A DNA stretch of 49,208 nt, from the NCBI GenBank assembly GCA_022361455.1, contig JAKSAW010000484.1:1-49208 (forward strand), in the 5' to 3' direction. The DNA comes from Pseudomonadales bacterium (GTDB lineage Bacteria > Pseudomonadota > Gammaproteobacteria > Pseudomonadales > Ketobacteraceae). The translations under genes and the position numbers were made by a program. Below, piece by piece: positions 25,429-33,906 of the stretch (position 1 is its first letter; each line of letters begins with the position of its first letter). The notes under the pieces were generated by a model. The model did no database searches and was not told the origin of the DNA. It saw only the letters and a program-made list of their open reading frames with translations.

Positions 25429-25599
25429 AGTTTCCCCCGATGAAAAATGCCTAGCGTATAAGCGGTTAAATTAACTAACGCACTTAGATTATGGAAAACT
25501 GATGTGGAAGTAAATTACTCTTTTAATCAGAATGGATAGGCAAAGGATTATTTTTGAGTAAAATATCACCGCGATTAAGAAAGGGCCCGTGGAATAGTC

Positions 25600-26028
25600 A
25601 TGAAGTTTTTCAAAGTTATTTTTGGCGCATTAGCATTGTTGTTTGTGATTTGGTTGGGGTTTGGCATGATCTGGTGGCAGAGCAATCATGACGAAGTATT
25701 GCAAGCAGTTGACCAAGCGATGCTTGAAGGGGAAACCATCGGTAAAGATTCTTCTGATGCGGAGTGCTTACAAACTTATTTGGATATTATGAGAGACTGT
25801 CGTGAGATGACCTGTAGTATTCAAAATCAGGTTTTCTTAAAAGCCTGTCTTGAGCACAGCCGTGCTACTGGAACGCTATGCGCACAAACTCCATCACAAA
25901 GTGAATTGATCCAACTGGCGAAGTGGGCCAGTAAGCTTTGTCTAGACAGCAATATCCAAAACTCACATTGTGCTGCTGGGCTGCAAGAGGTGGCCATATA
26001 TTGCAGCGCATCGACACTAGGACCTTAG
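25600..26028 (+). CDS. Small membrane-anchored cysteine-rich protein
   Basis: I do not recognise this family. The 142-residue protein starts with a membrane anchor (VIFGALALLFVIWLGFGMIWW). The soluble part, probably periplasmic, contains eight cysteines (DAECL, RDCRE, MTCSI, KACLE, TLCAQ, KLCLD, SHCAA, YCSA). An even number in an exported helical domain suggests four disulfides. The gene is divergent from the amidase cassette across a 171-base gap and precedes mdlA by 127 bases on the same strand. A functional link to either side is not evident. Confidence 0.65.
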   Translation: MKFFKVIFGALALLFVIWLGFGMIWWQSNHDEVLQAVDQAMLEGETIGKDSSDAECLQTYLDIMRDCREMTCSIQNQVFLKACLEHSRATGTLCAQTPSQSELIQLAKWASKLCLDSNIQNSHCAAGLQEVAIYCSASTLGP

Positions 26029-26155
26029 TTTCTCCAAGATTTAGATTGGATCCGTGTGGTCAGTTTCCGAAATTAATCCACTATCGAACCTCTCTAATGC
26101 TTCAAGGTCGTAGTACACTTGTAAGATATTTTTTGAACAGTTATTCGGGTGCTAG

Positions 26156-27901
26156 GTGTCTTTACTGCGGCGGTTAAGTTGGTATTTCAAGTGGCAATGG
26201 AAGCGCTATTTTGCCTCCATGATTATGCTTGCAATGGTTTCCGCATTGAATTTGGTGGCACCCTGGATGGTAGGGGCAATTGTCGACCATATCGCCGAAG
26301 GCACCTTAAATAGAACCATTCTGCTGCACACGGTCGGTCTATTGGTGATAACGGGGCTGACTATTTATGTGCTCCGCTATCTATGGCGTTTGCTGCTCTA
26401 TTCCGCATCTTACCAACTGGGATCCATGCTTCGACAACGCTTGTATCAGCACTGGCTCACCCAGCCGGCTGCATTCTTCAATGAATATGGTTCTGGCGAC
26501 TTAATGGCGCGAGCCACCAATGATGTGACTGCCGTTGAAATGTCTGCCGGGGAAGCTATTTTGGCACTGTTCGATGGCGTGTTAGTAGGCTTTATGGTGC
26601 TGGGCGTGATGTTCTTTGCCATCGATTGGCGCCTTGCTGCGATTACACTGATTCCTTGGCCCATCATGGCCTTCACTTTCTGGAAAATAAATAATCAACT
26701 TCACGATGCGTTTACTCGGGCACAGGGCCGATTCAGCGATCTCAATGATCAAACTTTAGAGCAAATCAGCGCGATTCGATTGTTGAGAGCCTATGGCTTA
26801 GAGCAACGCTCAGTAGAGCAATTCAAGGAATCCGCCGGTGAAGCTCAGCGTGCTAACTTAGAAGTAGCGGCTACTGAAGCCAAGTATGATCCGGTTATTT
26901 TCTTAACCATGGGTGTGTCCTTTTTAATTGCCCTCAGTTTTGGTGGTTGGCTTATTGCAAGTGCTGAACTAACGGTAGGTGAACTGACCAAATTTACCCT
27001 TTATTTGGGGCAGTTGATTTGGCCTATGTTCGCCTATGGCTGGTTGTTGAATCTATTAGAGCGGGGGCGGGTCGCTTATGAGCGTATTGACAAGATATTG
27101 CAGACTACCCCTGCGATTACCTTTGCGGGTGACAAGCAACCAAAACAGCCATTATCTCTCAGCTGGGATATTAAGTCTTTCTCTTATCCTGGCCATGAGG
27201 GCACCGTTTTAAAAGATCTCAAAGGCAAGCTGGATGCAGGAAAAACCCTAGGAATAGTCGGTGAAACCGGAGCAGGGAAATCTACCTTTGTGCAACTGTT
27301 AGGGCGCCTTTATGAGTCCTCTAATGCTCAGTTCGAATTGGGTGATGTGTCGCTAGCTGATATTGATCAGGAAAGTTTTCGTCGCTTGCTGGCTTTTGTA
27401 CCTCAAGAGTCTTTCTTATTTTCCACCAATATTGCGGATAACATCGCTTTGGGTCAGCCCAATGCGGCCAAGGAAGACATAGAAAAAGCCGCCGAGTTAG
27501 CGGTGATAGATGAAGATATTGCCAGTTTTCCTGAGCAATATAGTACGCCCGTCGGTGAACGGGGCATTACCTTATCAGGTGGTCAGAAACAGCGAATGGC
27601 TATCGCTCGATTAATGTTGATGGATAGTTCTATTGTGGTGCTCGACGATGCGCTGAGTGCGGTGGATGTAGCCACTGAGCAGCGGATTCTCGCCAACCTA
27701 AGAAAAGTTCGTGATAAGCGGACCACCATTATTGTGAGCCACCGTTTATCTGCAGTGGAAGAGGCAGATGAGATCATTGTGCTTAAAAATGGCACTTCCA
27801 TAGAACAGGGAAATCATGATCAGTTGATGGCATTAAATGGTTGGTACGCTGATATGTATCGTTACCAGCAATTAGAGAAAGCTGTAGAGGAGGGCCGTTA
27901 A
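26156..27901 (+). CDS. mdlA: ABC exporter half-transporter MdlA-like (heterodimer subunit 1)
   Basis: This is a half-size ABC exporter, 581 residues, with six membrane helices in the first 300 residues and an ATPase domain after that. The N-terminus RRLSWYFKWQWKRYF aligns with E. coli MdlA, which supports the GTG start despite a weak ribosome site. Walker A is GETGAGKST, the signature is LSGGQKQR, Walker B is VVLDDALSAVD and the H-loop is VSHRLS. The residue after the Walker B Asp is Asp, not the catalytic Glu, as in E. coli MdlA. With its partner it should form an MdlAB/SmdAB-type exporter of drugs or lipids. It overlaps mdlB by one base (TAATG). Confidence 0.9.
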   Translation: MSLLRRLSWYFKWQWKRYFASMIMLAMVSALNLVAPWMVGAIVDHIAEGTLNRTILLHTVGLLVITGLTIYVLRYLWRLLLYSASYQLGSMLRQRLYQHWLTQPAAFFNEYGSGDLMARATNDVTAVEMSAGEAILALFDGVLVGFMVLGVMFFAIDWRLAAITLIPWPIMAFTFWKINNQLHDAFTRAQGRFSDLNDQTLEQISAIRLLRAYGLEQRSVEQFKESAGEAQRANLEVAATEAKYDPVIFLTMGVSFLIALSFGGWLIASAELTVGELTKFTLYLGQLIWPMFAYGWLLNLLERGRVAYERIDKILQTTPAITFAGDKQPKQPLSLSWDIKSFSYPGHEGTVLKDLKGKLDAGKTLGIVGETGAGKSTFVQLLGRLYESSNAQFELGDVSLADIDQESFRRLLAFVPQESFLFSTNIADNIALGQPNAAKEDIEKAAELAVIDEDIASFPEQYSTPVGERGITLSGGQKQRMAIARLMLMDSSIVVLDDALSAVDVATEQRILANLRKVRDKRTTIIVSHRLSAVEEADEIIVLKNGTSIEQGNHDQLMALNGWYADMYRYQQLEKAVEEGR

Positions 27902-29682
27902 TGTCACAGCCATCCTCCATCAAGAGCGTAAAAAACAATAATGTGGTGGAAGTCCCTCCTGGCACGCTATGGCGTTTGGTCCGCTATGCCTTGGTGCATA
28001 AACGCCTACTTGTCGTTTCTGTAGTTCTTCTGCTTATTTCCACTGGCGCGGATGTGCTCGGCCCAGTGTTAGTCAAAATATTTATCGATGATTACTTAGT
28101 GCCTCAGAATTGGCAGCCAGTGGATATTACTGTATTGATTGTCATTTATATGTTGGCAAATCTTACAGCTGCTTTTTTAAGTTACTGGGAAACCGTGCGC
28201 TTGAGTGATATTGCGCAGCGGGTCGTGTTTACTATTCGAGAGTCCATTTTCGCGCATATTCTACGTCTGCCAATTCGTCGTTTTGATTTCACGCCGGTGG
28301 GCAGTGTTGTTTCTCGAATCACCAATGATACTGAAACCATTAAAGAACTGTTTGTAGGTGTGTTAGGCGTTTACTTACAAAATATTGTGAAAGTGCTGGG
28401 GATTTTTATTGCTATGGCCTTTCTCAATTGGAAGTTGATGCTGATCTGCGCCATTTTTGTACCGGCAGTAGTGGGATTAATGATTCTTTACCGACGATTG
28501 AGTACGCCGGTATTTAGCCGCGTTCGGTCATTACTATCGGATATCAATGGATCCTTGAATGAGACACTACAGGGTGTGAAGGTAGTGCAGTTGTTCCACC
28601 AGGAAAATCGTTTTGCTGATCAATTTTCAAGATTAAATGATCAGTACTTTAAAACCAGAACCCGTACCATGCAGATGGATGCTTTACTGTTACGCCCCAT
28701 GGTGGATTTGTTGCAATTGCTAACACTAGCAGGGCTTTTATATGGGTTTGGAATTACGTCGTTGCAGAGCCCAGTGGAAATCGGCGTTCTTTATGCCTTT
28801 GTAAATTACTTGGGGCGCTTTATTGAGCCTTTAATCGAAATGACACAACGACTCAGCTTGTTTCAGCAAGCGATTGTTTCTGCTTCCAGAGTTTTTCGTT
28901 GGCTTGATGAGGAACCTGAAGATTCAAAACAGCAGAGTGCGAGTAATATCGATACGCCTAGCATATCAATTCAGGATTTAAGTTTTAGCTATGATCCGAA
29001 AAAACCTGTTTTGCAGGGAATCGATTTCAATATTCAAGCAGGCCAGTTTGTTGGCGTGGTTGGGCATACCGGTAGTGGCAAAAGCACTTTGGCAAATCTA
29101 CTGATGCGCTTTTATCAACCCGATCAGGGTCGCGTATTAATTAATAACGAGCCGTTGTCGCAAATACCCGCCGCTACTCTCAGGGAGCACTTTGCGATCG
29201 TGCAGCAGGATAGCTTTATTTTTCGTGGCACTATTTATGACAATGTGGATATAGGTAGAGGCTTTTCTGAAGCGGCAGTGCAACAAGCGTTAGAGGATGT
29301 AGGATTAGGCGAGTTTGTTCGCGGCCTGCCAAAACAGCTGCAATATGAACTCACGGAAAAGGGTGGCAATCTTGCCTTTGGTCAACGGCAAATGATCTCG
29401 TTGGCCAGGGCATTAGCAGGTAATCCCAAGGTGCTGATACTGGATGAGGCTACTGCGAATGTAGATTCGCAAACGGAAATCAATGTTCAGCAGGCCTTAC
29501 TAAAGCATCGAGGTCAATGCACTATGATTGCCATAGCCCATCGCTTATCGACCATTACTAAAGCTGATCAAATTCTGGTTTTGCATCAAGGCCAGGTGAA
29601 ACAAGTAGGTGATCACCAAACCTTGATGCAAGTCGATGGGCTATATCAGCACATGTATGAACTACAAAATTTGCGCAGTTAA
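27901..29682 (+). CDS. mdlB: ABC exporter half-transporter MdlB-like (heterodimer subunit 2)
   Basis: This is the partner of the preceding gene, 593 residues with the same six-helix plus ATPase layout. Segments such as VEIGVLYAFVNYLGRFIEPL and VSRITNDTETIKELFVGV align with E. coli MdlB. Walker A is GHTGSGKST, Walker B is ILDEATANVD with the catalytic Glu, and the H-loop is IAHRLS. The ABC signature is degenerate (LAFGQRQ instead of LSGGQ). Together with the missing Glu in MdlA, this leaves one consensus and one degenerate ATP site, the normal state of heterodimeric exporters. The stop lies three bases from that of the convergent HTH gene. Confidence 0.9.
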   Translation: MSQPSSIKSVKNNNVVEVPPGTLWRLVRYALVHKRLLVVSVVLLLISTGADVLGPVLVKIFIDDYLVPQNWQPVDITVLIVIYMLANLTAAFLSYWETVRLSDIAQRVVFTIRESIFAHILRLPIRRFDFTPVGSVVSRITNDTETIKELFVGVLGVYLQNIVKVLGIFIAMAFLNWKLMLICAIFVPAVVGLMILYRRLSTPVFSRVRSLLSDINGSLNETLQGVKVVQLFHQENRFADQFSRLNDQYFKTRTRTMQMDALLLRPMVDLLQLLTLAGLLYGFGITSLQSPVEIGVLYAFVNYLGRFIEPLIEMTQRLSLFQQAIVSASRVFRWLDEEPEDSKQQSASNIDTPSISIQDLSFSYDPKKPVLQGIDFNIQAGQFVGVVGHTGSGKSTLANLLMRFYQPDQGRVLINNEPLSQIPAATLREHFAIVQQDSFIFRGTIYDNVDIGRGFSEAAVQQALEDVGLGEFVRGLPKQLQYELTEKGGNLAFGQRQMISLARALAGNPKVLILDEATANVDSQTEINVQQALLKHRGQCTMIAIAHRLSTITKADQILVLHQGQVKQVGDHQTLMQVDGLYQHMYELQNLRS

Positions 29683-29685
29683 CAA

Positions 29686-30411
29686 TTAGCGTCGATGCAA
29701 GCAATTCGCCAAATCATTGGTTAAATGTTCTGGCACTAGCTCTAGCATTTTCTTTCTTGCGTTCAGTAGCATGATGCGAACATTGGTTGCGCTATGCCCA
29801 GTTATATCAGCAATATCGTTACAGCTCATGCCGTCGCAAATCGAGTAGCGTAAATGTTGATACTGTAAGGGCGTTAAATGTGAGCGTATTTTCTCGATCA
29901 TTAGTGAAACGCGCTCATCATTTTTTAGCGCTTCGTATTCAACTTCCTCATAGCTCGTACCATCCTGCTCAGCATCAAAGCGCGGTTGGGGCCAGTTCTG
30001 ACTATTCGTAGTATCATCCTCATAGAGGCCACGTGAATAATCATCGTCTGATGCCTCAGGCAATTGATCTAGCGTAATGTAAGAGGGGAATTCCTTAATG
30101 ACGGCTTCAACCATGCGCGTGGTGGCAATCATCTTTAATGTGCCAAGCATGATCTGATTGCGCCGTTCCCCTTTTGTGTTGAGGTTTTTGCTGTGAATAC
30201 TAGCGAGTGGTTTATAGCCAACATCACAGAAAAGGCTTAGTAAGGTTTCTGAGGCGTCACTTGGTAAGTACTTTGCCCCAATTTTCTTGATGAGTGGTGA
30301 ACAATAGCGACTAAAATTAGCAGCAATAAATAGATAGATATTTAAATTATTCCATTCTTTATCGCTTAAATCTACCAGATTGCGATAACGAGATAGGTCT
30401 TGGTGTCCCAT
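29686..30411 (-). CDS. Sigma-70 region-4-like HTH protein
   Basis: This 241-residue protein ends in a clear sigma region 4 type HTH (about 175-220): LTPLQYQHLRYSICDG, then MSCNDIADITGHSATNVRIM, and NARKKMLEL. The N-terminal 110 residues are helical, but I cannot find the region 2 motif of ECF sigma factors. A variable acidic linker (SDDDYSRGLYEDD and after) joins the halves. It may be a divergent ECF sigma factor or a sigma-like regulator. The start at 30411 is chosen for its AGGGAG site; the frame is open 14 codons further up without one. A CGACAA-N6-TTGTCG dyad lies 42 bases upstream of the start. No anti-sigma gene is next to it. Confidence 0.75.
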   Translation of the reverse strand: MGHQDLSRYRNLVDLSDKEWNNLNIYLFIAANFSRYCSPLIKKIGAKYLPSDASETLLSLFCDVGYKPLASIHSKNLNTKGERRNQIMLGTLKMIATTRMVEAVIKEFPSYITLDQLPEASDDDYSRGLYEDDTTNSQNWPQPRFDAEQDGTSYEEVEYEALKNDERVSLMIEKIRSHLTPLQYQHLRYSICDGMSCNDIADITGHSATNVRIMLLNARKKMLELVPEHLTNDLANCLHRR

Positions 30412-30925
30412 CTTAAACTCCCTGTCAACTCTATAGCTCGCCTCATAACGCACGACAAGTCACTTTGTCGCTATGGTAACGGCGGCAACACAATGCAAAC
30501 AAATAAAAACTAAAGGCTATTAAACCAGTAGTAAAAACCCGCAAATCAAAAACTCAACATGCATTTTCGGGAAAGCCAAAACAAGCGCTTCGGTTATCCC
30601 TAATTTCACTTCTTTAACCCCGATTTAAAAGAAGTAATATGCTGTTAAGACAAAGAATGACTTCTTTGATTTTTGTAACAACAAAACCTAAGTGTTGAGG
30701 ATTGTCCTACAGCTTGAGGTCCTGTTTGCCCTAACGTTATCGTGAAGATGCCGAGTTCCTTTCTCGGTGTCTCGCCATAATTTAAGGCTTGACCAAAATA
30801 ACAATCGAAAAATTTCTTAGCAAACATTTCCCTCCGTTTTGAGTAGTGACTCACATGCTTTAGTTGCAGTAAGTAGCTTTTTGAGTTGTTAAGCAAAAAC
30901 AATGGTAAAAGAAAAGACATTAACT
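30412..30925. other. Gene-free AT-rich stretch with small hairpins
   Basis: No credible gene lies in these 514 bases. They hold the upstream region of the HTH protein, including the dyad at 30453-30470. A hairpin ACTTCTTT (30608-30615) / AAAGAAGT (30628-30635) is present. A second short hairpin CAAAGAA-TGAC-TTCTTTG (30651-30668) is followed by ATTTTT on the plus strand, which would be a weak terminator in that direction. The short ACTTCTTT word recurs at 30660. A 111-codon frame on the minus strand overlaps the next gene and looks like a shadow. Confidence 0.5.
30453..30470. promoter_or_regulatory. Dyad upstream of the sigma-like gene
   Basis: CGACAA and TTGTCG arms are separated by six bases, 42 bases upstream of the start at 30411. 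This could be an operator for autoregulation or a leader hairpin; only symmetry and position support it. Confidence 0.3.
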
Positions 30926-31573
30926 TTAAGGATTGAGTGTTTTGTCCATTGGTTCTGGAAACCCTTCCTTTCTCAGCCACATAATTGCACGATCTCTATG
31001 TGGCGCGTCCAAATAATGAGTTTTATTTGATTTGTTCAATTCGTGCGCATTAACAACGTTGGTGCTGCACTCATGAAAAATAAGATAACGCAATACGAAC
31101 TGCGGCACGTTCCTTTGATATAAGTGAGGATGAACAAATAAGGTTTGAGTAGATGAATCAAAGCTTGATGCGGGAATCAGTTGGCTTACTCGTATGCCCT
31201 CGTTATACATTTGAGCATACTTTTGCCAGTTTCCCTGAGAACGTTTGAGTAAATGGCAGATCGCTAGTTGCGACTCTCGGTGACCCGCATCTGCCACAGG
31301 TGTTAAATATTCAATCGCATTCTCGGTATTACCCTCAGAAAGTGCTTTGGTTGCTTTATTGAGTAGTTCTTGATGTGAGCTATTTAATGGCGGTTCTTCA
31401 ACTCGCTCGCTGATTTGCACTTGTTGTTTGGGTACTTCCCATGTCACCGAAAGTTGTAGTTGGTTTTTGAAGTATTTTTTGTTTATAGCTGAAAAACATC
31501 GCTGAAGCAGCTCATCTTCAGGCGACTCAGCATGGCAGTCGGACTCCAACTGTGGAGGAAAAGCGAGATCCAT
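30926..31573 (-). CDS. SprT-like protein with altered zinc motif and a TPR/Sel1-like insert
   Basis: This 215-residue protein opens like a SprT-type metallopeptidase: LLQRCFSAINKKYFKNQLQLSVTWE (about 22-46) is the usual family start, and PQFVLRYLIFHE (157-168) is the segment leading into HExxH. The motif here is HECST (167-171), so the second zinc histidine is replaced by Thr; a nearby AHEL (176-179) and APHRDRAIMWL retain other family features. Residues about 66-112 look like a Sel1/TPR helical pair (ALSEGNTENAIEYLTPVADA). It is probably a catalytically inactive or remodelled relative. The ATG has AAGGA eight bases upstream. The function is unknown. Confidence 0.7.
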   Translation of the reverse strand: MDLAFPPQLESDCHAESPEDELLQRCFSAINKKYFKNQLQLSVTWEVPKQQVQISERVEEPPLNSSHQELLNKATKALSEGNTENAIEYLTPVADAGHRESQLAICHLLKRSQGNWQKYAQMYNEGIRVSQLIPASSFDSSTQTLFVHPHLYQRNVPQFVLRYLIFHECSTNVVNAHELNKSNKTHYLDAPHRDRAIMWLRKEGFPEPMDKTLNP

Positions 31574-31811
31574 TGCAAATGATCCTTTTGTCTAGGTTCT
31601 AACGGCAAAAATTAGCGACGGCAATAAACGCTAATAAACTTCTTTTATAGGATTTCCATCATTTAATGTGACCTCTAATCCGTGAGTATCACCATGACCC
31701 TAAAAAGAAAGTAGAAAGAATAATAAATTCTTGTGAGGTCCAAGCAAGTAAATATTGCCTATTTTTTGTGAGAAATATCTGATTTTGTTTGTAGTATGAA
31801 ATAGGTTAGGC

Positions 31812-32642
31812 CTATTTGTTGCTGTCTGGTTGGTCACTTTGGTCGGAGCTGTTATCTAGTTGGTCGAGAACCTTATCTAGTTTCTCTTCAAACGAATCCA
31901 CTTTGGTTTCTAAGTGAGCAAGTTTCTTGAGTTCCTTGCGTTCATAGCGTAATTCTTGTTGCTGGCTCTTCGCCATTAAGAAGGCCGATAGATTTGCCGT
32001 GACTAAAGAGACCATGACTATTCCGAGTAAAATTAGAAAGGACGCAAAGAAGCGGCCCTCCGCGCTAGTGGGAACGATATCACCATAACCAACAGTGGTG
32101 ACGGTTACCCATGCCCACCATATACCGTCCGCAGGGTCTTCGATTGCAGGATCTATCGTGGCAATAAAAATCCCTCCAGCTGTGATAAAGAATGCACAGA
32201 TAGATAGGGTTTTCCCCAAATGATTTTGGGATAGTACGACTTTAACGGTACTGAAATTATGGGTAAAAAAACCGAAAAGCAGGGCAAGCCTAAGAATTCT
32301 CGCCGCTCCTAACCGATTGAGCGTTTCGAACACTACGGGCACTGCTAACAAGATAATGATTAAATGCGCCCAATTTCTAACCAAATAGCGCAATGGTTTG
32401 TCACTAAGAGCAGCGAGGACAATCGTTTCCGTGAGAAAGAATAGCCAGATGAACCAATCGGAAATAATCCGCGCCTTGTCGGTCATCAACCCACGTGATG
32501 TTAAGTTCCACTCAACTAAAATCCAAATGGCGATAAGCAGCATAAAAGGTTCAAAGTAACCGGACCATTTCAGCGCCCGTTGGTTCTCTTTGGGGTGCAT
32601 ACCACCAAAACCGAAAATAAGATCTATACCGGGATTTGCCAT
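31812..32642 (-). CDS. Potassium channel, voltage-gated-type (Ion_trans_2 pore)
   Basis: This 276-residue inner-membrane protein has about six membrane helices. The pore helix and filter are unmistakable: WAWVTVTTVGYGDIVP with TVGYGD at 183-188, followed by the inner helix FLILLGIVMVSLVTANLSAF. The S4-like helix (about 108-125, NRLGAARILRLALLFG) has only a few arginines, so voltage sensing is doubtful. The C-terminal tail (about 225-276) is a short coiled coil (LAHLETKVDSFEEKLDKVLDQ) likely to hold the tetramer together, then an Asp/Ser-rich end. No RCK domain is present. It is on its own between the AraC regulator and the SprT-like gene. Confidence 0.92.
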   Translation of the reverse strand: MANPGIDLIFGFGGMHPKENQRALKWSGYFEPFMLLIAIWILVEWNLTSRGLMTDKARIISDWFIWLFFLTETIVLAALSDKPLRYLVRNWAHLIIILLAVPVVFETLNRLGAARILRLALLFGFFTHNFSTVKVVLSQNHLGKTLSICAFFITAGGIFIATIDPAIEDPADGIWWAWVTVTTVGYGDIVPTSAEGRFFASFLILLGIVMVSLVTANLSAFLMAKSQQQELRYERKELKKLAHLETKVDSFEEKLDKVLDQLDNSSDQSDQPDSNK

Positions 32643-32708
32643 TCTGTTTCGTCGCTAGCTGATTTATTCAATAGTATAGTGGTTGAACGATGTACCGACG
32701 CAATTTTA

Positions 32709-33725
32709 TTAAGTTTCACTACTGCTATGGAGTCGGTAGTTTCCGGGAGTAAGGCCTGTCCATTTCTTAAAGGCTCTGTGAAAAGTGCTTGGCTCAGAAA
32801 ATCCCATCAGCTCAGCAATTTCATTGATGCTGTATTGAGAGCGGCTTAAATAATAAATAGCGGCGTCTCTGCGCATGGTGTCTTTAATTTCTTGGTAGGA
32901 CGAGTTCTCTTGTTTTAGGCGGCGGCGTAAAGTTTGCGGTGTGGTATTTAATATTTTCGCCACCGTTTCGAAGTCTGGAAATTCTTCGCGGAAATCTTTG
33001 CCAATAATGCTACGTACTTGGGCGGTGACACTGTTGTCGTTATCTGGAATTACAATCAGGTTACCTGGTGCTTCTTTCAAAAAGGTTTTCAGAGAGTCTT
33101 CCGTTTGCATCACTGGTAAATCCAGTAGCTTCGCAGGAAACACCAATGAGTCGTTATCTTGACAGAAATTAATGGGGCAGCGAAACAACGTTTGATACTC
33201 ATCGCTATAAGCGGGTTTGGCTAAGGAAAGGTTTACTTCGCTTAATAAAATGCGTTGTCCACAAAGCCAACTAAAGAAACGATGTATCAACACTAAAATG
33301 CCATCGGTAGTGCTATGGTCCCAGTCCATATTTGGGTTATCCCAGCGCATACTGATATAAGCAAGTTCGCCACGCTTAGATACTTTAAAAGACACGTCCT
33401 CCAAAAATAAATTATAAAATTTGGTGGCCATGAGAAGCGCTCTAAGCAGTGAGCGACAATGAATCACACTTTGGGTCATCATGGCAAAAGAACCAGGCTT
33501 TGACCGCTTGATGCCCCCAAGCATTAAAAACTCATCTTTAACACTTTGCACAACTTCTAAAGCGATAGAGACATAGTGCTCGCTGGGGATTCTGGCCGTC
33601 GGTTCTTCAATCAAAGAGGGTGGGATATCACGTTTGGTGAGCAACTGCCTGGTTTCCATTCCTGCGCTTTCTGCGCGTGCCAAAAGGCCCTGTAGGTAAT
33701 GAATGGAAACTGTATTGGCTTTCAT
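32709..33725 (-). CDS. AraC family regulator (Arabinose_bd-type N-terminus)
   Basis: This is a 338-residue regulator. The N-terminal half (about 10-200) matches the OruR/GbuR/ArgR-like 'Arabinose_bd' ligand domain (LQGLLARAESAGMETRQLL; IKRSKPGSFAMM). The C-terminal 100 residues carry two HTH motifs of AraC proteins: FETVAKILNTTPQTLRRRL and NEIAELMGFSEPSTFHRAFK, ending in WTGLTPGNYR. It is divergent from the alpha-methylacyl-CoA racemase gene across 181 bases, so control of that gene is likely. The effector is unknown; a fatty or sterol acyl compound would fit the neighbour. Confidence 0.92.
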   Translation of the reverse strand: MKANTVSIHYLQGLLARAESAGMETRQLLTKRDIPPSLIEEPTARIPSEHYVSIALEVVQSVKDEFLMLGGIKRSKPGSFAMMTQSVIHCRSLLRALLMATKFYNLFLEDVSFKVSKRGELAYISMRWDNPNMDWDHSTTDGILVLIHRFFSWLCGQRILLSEVNLSLAKPAYSDEYQTLFRCPINFCQDNDSLVFPAKLLDLPVMQTEDSLKTFLKEAPGNLIVIPDNDNSVTAQVRSIIGKDFREEFPDFETVAKILNTTPQTLRRRLKQENSSYQEIKDTMRRDAAIYYLSRSQYSINEIAELMGFSEPSTFHRAFKKWTGLTPGNYRLHSSSET

Positions 33726-33906
33726 AGGTCTCGCTCTGGCGGAATCAATGGCACATCTTGCATCACAGCTTACATTTTCGCAAATTGTAAAGTATTTAGG
33801 CGGGGATGCGTGATTTCGTCAGGGATTTTGAACGCTTTTGTCATTGGAGTAACACGGCTAATCCACTACTTTCTATGCTAGCAAAATCACATATAAGGTA
33901 TTAACC

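Noticed and set aside
30645..30980. 111-codon minus-strand frame between the sigma-like and SprT-like genes
   Set aside because: It begins inside the SprT-like gene in another frame, lacks a ribosome site and resembles nothing; a shadow.
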